Below, piece after piece: positions 6,849-15,300 of a stretch of DNA of 19,485 nucleotides. Origin of the DNA: an uncultured Oscillospiraceae bacterium. GTDB lineage: Bacteria; Bacillota_A; Clostridia; Oscillospirales; Oscillospiraceae. Each line of letters opens with the position of its first letter. The stretch's first letter is position 1. The stretch covers positions 1 through 19,485 of the forward strand of contig CAAGIU010000338.1 in assembly GCA_900770015.1 (NCBI GenBank), given 5' to 3'. The notes below the pieces were generated by a model, which worked only from the letters and a program-made list of their open reading frames with translations, was not told the DNA's origin and searched no databases. The translations under genes and the position numbers were made by a program.

Positions 6849-6861
6849 CGGAGGAAACGCC

Positions 6862-7491
6862 ATGAATGAAAAGTTTTACAGTCTCCCGGAGGAGAAGCAG
6901 CAGCGGATTCTCAACGCGGGGTTCTATGTCTTTTCCCAGAACTCCTACAAAAAAAGCCCCATGAGCGAAATCGCCGACCGGGCGGGGATCAGCAAATCCC
7001 TTCTGTTTTTCTATTTCCGCAACAAAAAGGAGCTGTACCTGTTCCTGTGGGACACCGCCTGCCACCTGACCATTGACACGCTGACTGCCTACCGCTGCTA
7101 TGAGCCTGCCGACCTCTTCGAGATGATGGAGCGGGGGATGCATGCCAAGTTCCACCTGATGGAGATTTATCCCTATGTGTCCGCCTTCTGCATCAAGGCC
7201 TTCTATGAGCGCGATCCCCAGGTCTGCGGCGAGATTCAGGAGAGCTTTCGCCGGGCATTCAGCCAGAAAGCCGCCGGGGCGCTGGCCAGGCTGGACCCGA
7301 AGGACTTTGCTCCCGGTCTGGACCTCGGGCTGATGTACCGGGAAATGTACTGGGCCGCCGAGGGCTATCTCTGGGAAATGATGCAGCGCGGCCCCCTGGA
7401 CCGCAAGCAGATGGAGCAGGATTTCACCCGCCTGCTGGAATTCTGGAAGTCAATCTATTACAGTGAGGAAAAGAAGCATGAATGCCATTGA
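6862..7491 (+). CDS. TetR/AcrR-family transcriptional regulator
   Basis: A 209-residue repressor-type protein. The N-terminal DNA-binding domain (about 12-58) reads RILNAGFYVFSQNSYKKSPM, then SEIADRAGISKSLLFFYFRN and KKELY, the canonical TetR helix-turn-helix. The rest is an all-helical ligand/dimer domain with no recognisable effector signature. The ATG at 6862 is chosen because GGAGG (6850-6854) is 7 nt upstream; an in-frame upstream start would lack a site. The gene overlaps the ABC ATPase start by 14 nt, so it probably represses its own operon through the palindrome at 6832 and responds to a compound exported by the transporter. The compound is unknown. Confidence 0.93.
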   Translation: MNEKFYSLPEEKQQRILNAGFYVFSQNSYKKSPMSEIADRAGISKSLLFFYFRNKKELYLFLWDTACHLTIDTLTAYRCYEPADLFEMMERGMHAKFHLMEIYPYVSAFCIKAFYERDPQVCGEIQESFRRAFSQKAAGALARLDPKDFAPGLDLGLMYREMYWAAEGYLWEMMQRGPLDRKQMEQDFTRLLEFWKSIYYSEEKKHECH

Positions 7492-8359
7492 AACAAGAAA
7501 ACTGACCAAATCCTATGGCCGCGCCAGGGGCATCGTGGACCTGGACCTGACGGTGGAGCAGGGGGAATTCTTCGGCTTCATCGGCCCCAACGGCGCAGGC
7601 AAGTCCACCACCATCCGCACCCTCCTGGGCCTGATCTCCCCCACCTCCGGCAGCGCCGGCGTGCTGGGGCTGGACATCGGGAAGGACAGCAAAAAAATCC
7701 TGTCCCGGGTGGGGTATCTGCCCTCGGAGATCGCCTTCTACCCCGGCATGAAGGTAAAAGACGTGCTGAAGCTCTCCGCCGACCTGCGCAAAACCGACTG
7801 CCGGAAGCTTTCCGGAGAGCTGTGCCAAAGAATGCAGCTGGACCCGAACCGCCGGGTGGAGGAGCTGTCCCTGGGCAACCGGAAAAAGGTGGGCATCGTC
7901 TGCGCATTGCAGCATGACCCCGAGCTTCTCATCCTGGACGAAGCCACCAGCGGCCTGGACCCGCTGATGCAGCGGGAGTTCTTTGAAATCCTCCGGGAGC
8001 GGAACCGGGCGGGGGTCACGGTGTTCCTCTCCAGCCACATTCTGTCGGAGGTCCAGCGCTACTGCACCCGTGCCGCCATCATCCGGGAGGGCAGGATCAT
8101 CACCTGCGGCGCCGTCACGGAGCTGGCCAAAACCAACGCCCGGCGGGTAAGCCTCCGGGGCAATCCCAACCTGGCGGGCCTTTCCGGCATCAAGGATGTC
8201 AAGCGCAGCGACGATCAGCTCAGCTTCCTCTACGGCGGCGACCTGAACGCCCTGCTTCATGCCCTGGCCAAATCGGAGATCGCCGACCTGACCATCGCAG
8301 AACCGGATCTGGAGGAGATTTTCCTGCACTACTACGAAACGGAGGACACCCAGGTATGA
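7478..8359 (+). CDS. ABC transporter ATP-binding protein (ABC-2 exporter type)
   Basis: A 293-residue ATPase with Walker A GPNGAGKST (36-44), signature LSLGNRKK (130-137), Walker B LLILDEATSGLDP (150-162) and the H-loop histidine in SSHILSE (H187). The signature reads LSLGN rather than LSGGQ, common in the BcrA/CcmA/NatA-like exporter group. The C-terminal region of about 75 residues after the nucleotide-binding domain resembles that of the same group. The ATG at 7478 lies inside the end of the tetR gene, preceded by GAGGAA, and its stop overlaps the permease ATG (ATGA). It energises export by the permease encoded next; antibiotic, peptide or lipid export are possible and not distinguishable here. 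Confidence 0.95.
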   Translation: MNAIETRKLTKSYGRARGIVDLDLTVEQGEFFGFIGPNGAGKSTTIRTLLGLISPTSGSAGVLGLDIGKDSKKILSRVGYLPSEIAFYPGMKVKDVLKLSADLRKTDCRKLSGELCQRMQLDPNRRVEELSLGNRKKVGIVCALQHDPELLILDEATSGLDPLMQREFFEILRERNRAGVTVFLSSHILSEVQRYCTRAAIIREGRIITCGAVTELAKTNARRVSLRGNPNLAGLSGIKDVKRSDDQLSFLYGGDLNALLHALAKSEIADLTIAEPDLEEIFLHYYETEDTQV

Positions 8360-9144
8360 CACTGACCAAACATGAATTCCGCCTCGGCTGGAAGGCCCTG
8401 GCCATCTGGACGGCCTCCATCGGCTTCTTCATCGCCATCTGCGTGTTCCTGTACCCCGAAATGGAGGGGGAGATGGCATCCATGAGCGATCTGTTCGCCT
8501 CCATGGGAGCCTTCACCGCGGCCTTCGGCATGGACCGGCTGAACTTCGGCACCCTCACCGGCTTCTACGCCATCGAGTGCGGCAACATTCTGGGCATCGG
8601 CGGCGCGGTGTTCGCAGCCTTCACCGCCTCCAACCTGCTGAGCAAGGAGGAAAAGGACAGAACCGCGGAATACCTGCTGACCCACCCCGTCACCCGCACC
8701 CAGGTGGTGGCCGGGAAGCTGGCGGCCCTGCTGCTGCAGACGCTGGCCATGAACCTGGTGGTCTTTGCTCTGGCGGTGGCCAGCATGGCGGCCATCGGCT
8801 GTGACATTCCCTGGAAGGAGCTTTTCCTCCTCCACGGCTCCTGCCTGCTGGTGCAGATCGAGCTGGAGGGCATCTGCTTCGGCATCTCCGCGTTCCTGCG
8901 CCGGGGCGGCATGGGACTGGGCATGGGCATCGCCATCTGCATGTACGCGCTGAACATCGTGGCAAACCTGACGGAAAAAATGAAGTTTTTGAAGTACTTC
9001 ACCCCCTTCGCCTACGCCGAGGGCGCCGACATCCTCACCGCAGGCAGGCTGGACGGGAAGCTGGTGGCCATTGGCATGGTCATCACGGCAGCGGGCATCG
9101 CAGCGGCCTTCTGGCAGTACGGCAGGAAGGACATCCACGGCTGA
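8356..9144 (+). CDS. ABC-2 family transporter permease
   Basis: A 262-residue integral membrane protein with about six hydrophobic segments (near 17-36, 70-92, 114-142, 152-172, 177-198 and 235-254). The conserved cytoplasmic stretch SKEEKDRTAEYLLTHPVTRT between segments 2 and 3 is typical of ABC2_membrane_2/3 permeases and probably contacts the ATPase. The start overlaps the ATPase stop by 4 nt, so the two are made in equal amounts. Together they should form a homodimeric-permease exporter. No accessory peptide, immunity or lantibiotic gene is nearby, so the substrate is unknown. Confidence 0.93.
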   Translation: MTLTKHEFRLGWKALAIWTASIGFFIAICVFLYPEMEGEMASMSDLFASMGAFTAAFGMDRLNFGTLTGFYAIECGNILGIGGAVFAAFTASNLLSKEEKDRTAEYLLTHPVTRTQVVAGKLAALLLQTLAMNLVVFALAVASMAAIGCDIPWKELFLLHGSCLLVQIELEGICFGISAFLRRGGMGLGMGIAICMYALNIVANLTEKMKFLKYFTPFAYAEGADILTAGRLDGKLVAIGMVITAAGIAAAFWQYGRKDIHG

Positions 9145-9161
9145 GGGAAATACTTTATCAC

Positions 9162-9175
9162 TTTAGTGTACTAAA
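9162..9175. promoter_or_regulatory. AT-rich palindrome just upstream of the trpB2 promoter
   Basis: TTTAGT-GT-ACTAAA is a perfect 6+2+6 inverted repeat ending 8 bp before the -35 box at 9184. It could be an operator for trpB2 or part of a weak terminator for the ABC operon (ATTTCTT follows). Confidence 0.3.
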
Positions 9176-9183
9176 ATTTCTTC

Positions 9184-9212
9184 TTGACAAATCGCCATAC
9201 ATCCTCTATACT
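9184..9212 (+). promoter_or_regulatory. Consensus sigma-A promoter of the T-box/trpB2 unit
   Basis: TTGACA (9184-9189), 17-nt spacer, TATACT (9207-9212). Transcription should start near 9219, giving a leader of about 340 nt. Confidence 0.88.
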
Positions 9213-9221
9213 GAAGGAAAC

Positions 9222-9502
9222 CGTTGAGGAAGAGTGAGTAAGCCTTCTTCGATTCCTCTCAGAGAGCCGCGGGCGGTGGAAGCGCGGCAGGGATCCGATG
9301 GCCGAATGGACTTCCGAGGGCAACCAGAAATGCCTCCGTGGCAAAGTATGCACGCCGGAGAATCGACCCTCCGTTATAAAAGGTCAGCGTATGTTGGTAC
9401 GCGCAAAGTGGGCGCATTCTATCCGATGCGTCAAGCCGGGTGGCACCGCAGGAGCTTTCAATCCTGTCCCAGCAAGGTAATTGCTTTGGGACAGGATTTT
9501 TT
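9222..9502 (+). promoter_or_regulatory. Tryptophan T-box leader (specifier UGG)
   Basis: A T-box riboswitch that reads the charge of tRNA-Trp. Stem I begins near GAGGAAGAGTGAGTAA (9227-9242) and contains the distal arm CCGCGGGCGGTGGAAGCGCGG region (9267-9287). On its 3' side the specifier loop CGAATGGACTT places UGG, the Trp codon, at 9307-9309. The conserved T-box AAGCCGGGTGGCACCGC is at 9433-9449; its UGGC (9441-9444) pairs with the 3' GCCA of tRNA-Trp. The competing terminator follows at 9460-9502. Uncharged tRNA-Trp should allow read-through into trpB2. The specifier, the T-box and the gene product agree. Confidence 0.93.
9460..9502 (+). terminator. T-box-controlled intrinsic terminator
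   Basis: AATCCTGTCCCA (9460-9471) pairs with TGGGACAGGATT (9487-9498); GCAA/TTGC extends the stem into the loop. A run of six T residues (9497-9502) follows. It is the OFF state of the Trp T-box. Confidence 0.92.
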
Positions 9503-9558
9503 CTGTCCCGCTCAACAGGGAACCTATGACAGGTTGCCAACAGAAAGGAGACTGCTTT

Positions 9559-10929
9559 ATGTCCGAACACACTATTCCCTACAAAATCTACCTGAACGAA
9601 GACGAGATGCCCACCGCATGGTATAACCTCCGGGCGGACATGAAAAACAAGCCCGCGCCCCTGCTGAATCCCGGCACTCACCAGCCCATGAAGGCCGAGG
9701 AGCTCTCCGGCGTATTCTGCCAGGAGCTGGTTCGTCAGGAGCTGGACGACACCACCCCATTCTTCGAGATTCCCGCCGAGATTCGGGAATTCTACAAAAT
9801 GTATCGTCCCTCGCCGCTGGTCCGCGCCTACCGGCTGGAGGAGAAGCTGGGCACCCCGGCGAAAATTTACTATAAATTCGAGGGCAACAACACCTCCGGC
9901 TCCCACAAGCTCAATTCCGCCATCGCCCAGGCCTACTACGCTAAGCAGCAGGGTCTGAAGGGCGTCACCACGGAAACCGGCGCCGGCCAGTGGGGCACCG
10001 CCCTGTCCATGGCCTGCAGCTACTTTGGCCTGGACTGCAAGGTATACATGGTGAAGGTCTCCTACGAGCAGAAGCCCTTCCGCCGGGAGGTCATGCGCAC
10101 CTACGGTGCCTCCGTCACCCCGTCCCCCTCCATGGAAACCGCCGTGGGCCGGAAGATTTTGGCGGAACACCCCGGCACCACCGGCAGCCTGGGCTGCGCC
10201 ATCTCCGAAGCCGTGGAGGTGGCCACCTCCACCCCCGGCTACCGCTATGTTCTCGGCAGCGTGCTCAATCAGGTGCTGCTGCATCAGAGCGTCATCGGCC
10301 TGGAGACAAAGACCGCGCTGGATAAGTACGGCATCAAGCCCGACATCATCATCGGCTGCGCCGGCGGCGGCAGCAATCTGGGCGGCCTGATCGCCCCCTT
10401 TATGGGCCAGAAGCTCCGGGGCGAAGCCGATTACCGGATCATCGCCGTGGAGCCCGCCTCCTGCCCCAGCTTCACCCGGGGCAAGTACGCCTACGACTTC
10501 TGCGACACCGGCATGGTCTGCCCCCTGGCGAAGATGTACACCCTGGGCAGCGGCTTCATCCCCGCCCCCAACCACGCCGGCGGCCTGCGCTACCACGGCA
10601 TGAGCTCCACGCTGTCCCAGCTGTATGACGACGGTCTGATGGAGGCGGTTTCCGTACCCCAGACGGCGGTGTTCGAGGCGGCGGAATACTTCGCCCGGGT
10701 GGAGGGCATCCTCCCCGCGCCGGAAAGCTCCCACGCCATCCGGGTGGCCATAGACGAGGCTGTCAAGTGCAGGGAAACCGGCGAGGAAAAGACCATTGTT
10801 TTCGGCCTCACCGGCACCGGCTATTTTGACATGGTGGCCTATGAGAAGTTCCACGATGGCAAGATGAGCGACTACATCCCCACCGACGAAGAGCTTCAGG
10901 CCAGCTTCGATACGCTGCCCAAGGTATAA
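9559..10929 (+). CDS. trpB: Tryptophan synthase beta chain, TrpB2 type
   Basis: A 456-residue PLP enzyme that joins L-serine and indole to give L-tryptophan. The PLP lysine is K117 in SGSHKLNSA and the phosphate loop is GCAGGGSN (266-273). The N-terminal extension, the length near 450, and RPSPLVRAYRLEEKLG place it in the TrpB2 (COG1350) branch, not the TrpA-associated TrpB1. GAAAGGAG (9543-9550) lies 8 nt before the ATG at 9559; an upstream in-frame TTG inside the terminator is rejected. No trpA or other trp gene follows, and a hairpin ends the unit, so it likely works alone on free indole taken from outside or from tryptophan breakdown. It is controlled by the tryptophan T-box. Confidence 0.95.
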   Translation: MSEHTIPYKIYLNEDEMPTAWYNLRADMKNKPAPLLNPGTHQPMKAEELSGVFCQELVRQELDDTTPFFEIPAEIREFYKMYRPSPLVRAYRLEEKLGTPAKIYYKFEGNNTSGSHKLNSAIAQAYYAKQQGLKGVTTETGAGQWGTALSMACSYFGLDCKVYMVKVSYEQKPFRREVMRTYGASVTPSPSMETAVGRKILAEHPGTTGSLGCAISEAVEVATSTPGYRYVLGSVLNQVLLHQSVIGLETKTALDKYGIKPDIIIGCAGGGSNLGGLIAPFMGQKLRGEADYRIIAVEPASCPSFTRGKYAYDFCDTGMVCPLAKMYTLGSGFIPAPNHAGGLRYHGMSSTLSQLYDDGLMEAVSVPQTAVFEAAEYFARVEGILPAPESSHAIRVAIDEAVKCRETGEEKTIVFGLTGTGYFDMVAYEKFHDGKMSDYIPTDEELQASFDTLPKV

Positions 10930-10942
10930 TAGAAAGAGATCT

Positions 10943-10972
10943 GCCCTCCTTTTCCTCCGGGAAGAGGAGGGC
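10943..10972 (+). terminator. Probable terminator of trpB2
   Basis: GCCCTCCTTTTC (10943-10954) pairs with GAAGAGGAGGGC (10961-10972) over 12 bp with one G-U pair and a 6-nt loop, 13 nt past the stop. The U-tract is poor (TTGCTCAT). Confidence 0.6.
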
Positions 10973-10987
10973 TTGCTCATAAGGAGC

Positions 10988-11052
10988 AGCACAGCCGGTA
11001 TCGTTCCTGCGCAGTAATGCAACCGCCCAGCCATTGTTGTGGCTGGGCGGTT
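10988..11052. repeat. Repeat module shared with 12048-12110, ending in a 13-bp perfect hairpin
   Basis: CACAGCCGGTATCGTTCCTG and what follows up to CGCCCAGCCATT align with 12048 onward, so both are copies of one module. Here it closes with AACCGCCCAGCCA/TGGCTGGGCGGTT (11021-11033 with 11040-11052), a hairpin without a U-tract. Confidence 0.7.
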
Positions 11053-11060
11053 ATTGGGAT

Positions 11061-11270
11061 ATTGTATATTGTGCTTATCGGGTTATCTCAGCAAATTGTA
11101 ATTTTGCGGGGTGGTTGAATGGTATACCGAACTGCGCGGCACCCGCCAAAGGCTCCCTCCCAGAGGGAGCCTTGGTGCATTCCATTCGTTACCCGGTTCC
11201 ATCCAACGCACCGCCAAATTGTAATTTGCCGCAATGCTGAGTCAAACCGATATGCACATTGTATATTTCT
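11061..11270. repeat. MITE-like element with terminal inverted repeats (copy 4)
   Basis: The left end 11068-11093 and the right end 11235-11260 are inverted repeats matching at 21 of 26 positions (core TGTGC.TATCGG.TT..CTCAGCA). Between them are AAATTGTAATTTTGC, its inverted counterpart near 11215-11230, and a central GGCTCCCTC/GAGGGAGCC hairpin. The left end recurs almost identically at 19406-19431 (24 of 26) and the right end resembles 4792-4838. No ORF of note is inside. Confidence 0.8.
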
Positions 11271-11280
11271 GCGACAGCCC

Positions 11281-11309
11281 TTGCGTTTCTTGGGGGGACA
11301 GGCTATAAT
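11281..11309 (+). promoter_or_regulatory. Sigma-A promoter of the lyxose isomerase gene
   Basis: TTGCGT (11281-11286), 17-nt spacer, perfect TATAAT (11304-11309). It lies right outside the right end of the repeat element. Start near 11316 gives a short leader with AAAGGGG before the ATG at 11344. Confidence 0.75.
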
Positions 11310-11343
11310 GAATTCATGATTCAAAGAAAGGGGTTTTCTTATC

Positions 11344-12030
11344 ATGAAGCGTTCCGAAATCAACAAAGCGCTGAAGGAGCTGGAAGCCATGTGCCAAAAG
11401 CACTGCTGCTATCTGCCCCCCTTCTGCAATTTCACTCCCGCCCAGTGGCAGGAGATCGGCCACGAGTATGACGAGGTCCGCGACTGCATGCTGGGCTGGG
11501 ACATCACCGACTACGGCATGGGCGACTTCGACAAGTTCGGCTTCTCCCTCATCACCATCCGCAACGGCAACCGTGCCATGGCCGACAAGTACCCCAAGGT
11601 CTACGCCGAGAAGCTGCTGTACCTGAAGGAGGGCCAGTACGCCCCCAACCACTTCCACTGGTACAAGACCGAGGACATCATCAACCGGGGCGGCGGCAAC
11701 GTGCTCATCCGGGTGTACAACAGCCTGCCCAATGAGGAGATCGACTACGAATCCGACGTCACCGTCCATACCGACGGACGCACCTACACCGTCCCCGCCG
11801 GCACCCAGATCCGCCTCACCCCCGGCGAGAGCATCCATGTGCAGCAGTACCTGTACCACGACTTCTCCGTGGAGGAGGGCACCGGCCCCGTGCTGCTGGG
11901 CGAGGTCAGCCAGTGCAACGACGACAACACCGACAACCGCTTCAACCCCCCCGTGGGCCGCTTCCCCACCATCGAGGAGGACGAGCCCCCCTACCGCCTG
12001 CTCTGCAACGAATACCCCGCCGCCAAATAA
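11344..12030 (+). CDS. D-lyxose isomerase (cupin family)
   Basis: A 228-residue cupin metalloenzyme of the D-lyxose ketol-isomerase family, which interconverts D-lyxose and D-xylulose and often also D-mannose and D-fructose. The metal site is formed by the two histidines of NHFHWYKTEDI (about 100-110, with the nearby glutamate) and the late histidine in SIHVQQYLYHDF. The beta-rich body PAGTQIRLTPGESIHV is a typical cupin motif. Length matches the enterobacterial type of about 227 residues and not the shorter Bacillus YdaE. It stands alone with its own promoter at 11281, without a sugar kinase or transporter beside it, so the physiological sugar is uncertain. Confidence 0.9.
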   Translation: MKRSEINKALKELEAMCQKHCCYLPPFCNFTPAQWQEIGHEYDEVRDCMLGWDITDYGMGDFDKFGFSLITIRNGNRAMADKYPKVYAEKLLYLKEGQYAPNHFHWYKTEDIINRGGGNVLIRVYNSLPNEEIDYESDVTVHTDGRTYTVPAGTQIRLTPGESIHVQQYLYHDFSVEEGTGPVLLGEVSQCNDDNTDNRFNPPVGRFPTIEEDEPPYRLLCNEYPAAK

Positions 12031-12047
12031 AGCCGCCAGTGGCGGCG

Positions 12048-12266
12048 GACACAGCCCGGTACCGCTCCCGCGCGGTTACAGGATTGCCCAGCCATTCACT
12101 GTAGGGGAGGATAGTATCCTCCCGCGCAGTGGGGCTTCCCAATCATGTACTTTGTTGGGCGAATTCGTACAATGCTGGACAATGAACCATTCAACCAGGC
12201 ACGCAGGTATCCTGCGTGGCGGGAGGCTAATAGCCTCCCCTACAGTGGCTGGGCAATTTCGTTACA
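12048..12266. repeat. Palindromic intergenic element with long inverted arms
   Basis: The left arm 12083-12125 and right arm 12219-12257 are long inverted repeats starting ATTGCCCAGCC and ending GGCTGGGCAAT. Each arm holds its own hairpin: GGAGGA/TCCTCC on the left and GGAGGCT/AGCCTCC on the right. A third hairpin, CACGCAGG/CCTGCGTG, lies at 12210-12218 and beside. GTTACA occurs just outside both arms (12075-12080 and 12261-12266) and could be a target duplication, though not directly adjacent. The segment 12048-12095 aligns with 10988-11035. Confidence 0.75.
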
Positions 12267-12291
12267 TAGCGCCTTTCAATTGACATAATTC

Positions 12292-12328
12292 AGCCCCCGC
12301 ACTGTTTTTTTCGCAGTGCGGGGGCTTT
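12292..12328. terminator. Hairpin terminator between lyxose isomerase and sbcC (convergent genes)
   Basis: AGCCCCCGCACTG (12292-12304) pairs perfectly with CAGTGCGGGGGCT (12314-12326). It lies 4 nt past the sbcC stop and between convergent genes, so it probably stops sbcC transcripts and may serve both strands. U-tracts are short on both sides. Confidence 0.6.
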
Positions 12329-12329
12329 G

Positions 12330-15300
12330 TTATACAATAATCTCGGCGTGGCTGCCGTTGGATCTATCCTTCGTGACCACGATCTGCCGGTCGATGCGCT
12401 CCTTCAGGTCGGAAACGTGGGAGATGATGCCCACCAGACGGTTTCCCTCGGTGAGACTGACCAGCGCCTTCACCGCCTGATTCAGAGATTCCTCGTCCAG
12501 GGAGCCGAAGCCCTCGTCGACGAACATGGTGTCCAGCTTCACGCCGCCGGAGGAGGACTGGATCACATCGGACAGCCCCAGCGCCAGGGCCAGGGACGCC
12601 TTGAAGGACTCGCCGCCGGAGAGGGTGTTCACGCTGCGCTCTGTACCGTTGTAGTGGTCGATGACGTCCAGCTCCAGACCGCTCTGGCTCTTGTTGTTGC
12701 CGGCCTCGGTGCGGCGCCTCAGCTGGTACTGGCCCCCGGTCATGGCGGTCAGGCGCAGATTGGCCCGGGCGATGATCCGGTCGAAGCAGGTCATCTGGAC
12801 GTAGGTTTCCAGCATCACCTTTTCCTTGCCGGAGATGTTGCCGTTTGCGGTGTTGGACAGGCTGCGCACCCAGGCGTAGCGCGCTTCCAGACCCTCCAGC
12901 TCCTGCTGCCGCTTCCGGATGGAGGCAAGCGCCGGGGCGTTGGCGGCGATCCGGGCATCGGCGGCCTGCTTTTTTGCCATGTGCTGCTGCCGCAGGGTCT
13001 GGATTTCGGTCTGCCGCCGCTGCTCGGCTTCCCCGTCGATCTGGGGTGCGGCTTCCAGCTGCCGCTTCAGCTGCTCCACGGCGGAATGCAGCCGGATGAC
13101 GGCCTCTTTCCTGTCGGCGTGCTCCTTTTCGGCATTTTCCAGCGCTGCTTTCAGGCTGCCGAGCTGCTCCCGTTGGGCTGCCAGCGCGCGCCCTGCCTCC
13201 TGCCGGGAGGGGTAGTGCAATTGCGCCGCCAGAGAATCGTTCTGCTCTTTTTTGGAGGTCAGGAGGGCGTCCAGGGAGGACAGCTTCTTTTCCAGCTCCC
13301 CGATCTGCCGGGTCAGCGCCTCCACCTGCTGCTCCTGCCCGGGCAGCGCCTTCTCCGCCGCTTCCTTCCGGGCCAGTTTTCGCCCGGCTTCTTCGGTCTG
13401 GGCTTCCAGCTCCCGGAGCTGCGCCGTCACCGCTTCCAGCCGGGCTTCGGCGTCTGCGGCATCCTCTCCCAGCCGGGCCTCCGTCTGGGTCAGCACGGAC
13501 TGGGCCGCCGCCACCGACTGCCGGGAAAGCTGCAATCGGGCGCGAGCGGCTTCCAGACCGGACTGCAGGCCGGCAAGCTCGTTTTCCATGGCGGCGAGGG
13601 CTTCCTCCGCCGCTTTTCTGCTGTCCCTGCTCAGCCCGGCTTTCTGCCGGGCGATCTGCTGCGTCAGCGCTTCCAGAGCGGCCTGCCGGGCGGAGCCTTG
13701 GGCTTCCAGCTGGGAGGCCTTCGCGGAGGCGGCGGCAAGCTGCTGCTCTTTTTCGGGGATGGCGGCGTCCAGAGCCTGCTTTCTCAGGATTCTGTCCTCC
13801 TGGGCTTGGATTTCCCCGTCCAGCGCCAGAAGCGTCTGCCGGTCTTCTTCCACGAGGGGGGCCATGTCCGTCTTTCCGGTGAGTCCCAGCTCCTGAAGCC
13901 TGGCGCGGATGTCGGCCTCCGCGGCCTCCTGCTTCGCCTTCAGCCCGGCGCAGACCTCGCTGGCTGTCTGGGCAGCCTCCCGGGCTTGCTCGGCGCGGCT
14001 TCTGGCCTCGTTCAGCTGAGCCTGGGTGGGGGCTTGCTCAGATTTGCAGGCGGGGTTCGGATGGTGAACCGCCCCGCAGACCCGGCAGGGAACGCCCTCG
14101 CGCAGCTCCTGGGCCAGAATGCCCGCCTGCTCCGCTAAGAATGCATCACTGCATCGGTTGTAGAATTCCCGGGCAGCCTGGGCCGTTTCGGCGGCGGCCT
14201 GGAAAACGCGCTGCTTTTCCCTGAGCTTCGCCGTCAGCGCTTTCCAATTGGCGATGGCATCCCGGGTCTGGCAGAGAAGCAGCTGATGGCGCTGTACTTC
14301 CTTCCTCCGGGCGATCAGCTGCTCCCGTTTTGCCGGGGCATCCAGCAGGTAGGACAGCTCCTGCTTCCATATTTGCAATTGTTCTTCCAACCGGGAGGCT
14401 TTCTGCCGCTCGCTTTCCAGCGTTTGCACCGTCAGGCGGTACGCTTTTTCCGCATCCACGGCATCCGCCTGCTGCTTCAGCAGGGCGTCATAGGCGGGCA
14501 GCTCCGCCTTCAGCAGGGCGATCTGCTGCCGCAGTTCATCCATCTCCGGCTGGCGGCTGCTGCAGGCGGCGAAGGTCTCCTGGGCGTCCCGCTGCTCCTG
14601 CTGCAGCGCAAGAAGCTCCCGTTTCCGGGTGAGATAGGCGGCTAAGGTCTGCTGCCGCAGCTGGGTGTCCTTCTGCCGCGCAGCCAGCTTTGCCGCTTCC
14701 TCGCCGGCACCGGACAGGGCTGCCAGCTCCCGTTTTCTATCCAGCAGGGCAGCCCTTTGCTCCTCCAGGGCAGCCTGGGTTTCTTCCAGCGCTTTCTGCC
14801 CGGCGATCCGGTTTTCCTCCAGCGTTCGGGTTTCCGCTTTGCTCTGCTCCCACTGATCGTAGCGGGGCAGCTCGGCCTCCAGCAGGGTGATTTTCTGAGA
14901 CAACGCCTCCTGTTGGGGCTTTTCTGCCTGCCGGGTTTTCAGCGTTTCCTCTGCGGCTTCCAGCAGGGCGGCATTTTCCGTCAGCTTCCCCTCCAATTCC
15001 TCCAGCGACTGCTTTCGAGCGGCGGTTTCGGCGCATTTTTCCAGATTGGCGTGGATGGTCTTCAGGGCTTCGTCCAGCGCCTCAATGTCCTGCCCCAGGG
15101 CTTGGGAGATATCCCTGTCCCGGGCCAGCAGGTCGGAAATTCCCTCCGCGGCCTGGGAAGCCGGGATGCTCCCCGCCTTTGCCGCCTGCAATACAGGATA
15201 GCAGGGGTCGCTTTCTTCGCACTGGATGCCCGCGATGTACTGGTTCACGCTCTGCCGTGCTTCGGTGCAGCGATCCCGGAGGGCGCCGGACTCCCGTTTC

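Noticed and set aside
7478..9144. Lantibiotic immunity or bacitracin-resistance transporter
   Set aside because: The ATPase resembles that group, but no two-component system, peptide or immunity gene adjoins it, so a specific substrate was not assigned.
9259..11034. 591-codon minus-strand reading frame
   Set aside because: It lies opposite trpB2 and its T-box and has no recognisable domain; the plus strand is clearly coding.
12327..14138. 603-codon plus-strand reading frame
   Set aside because: Shadow of the sbcC coiled-coil region, Leu/Gln/Gly-rich low complexity without a ribosome site.
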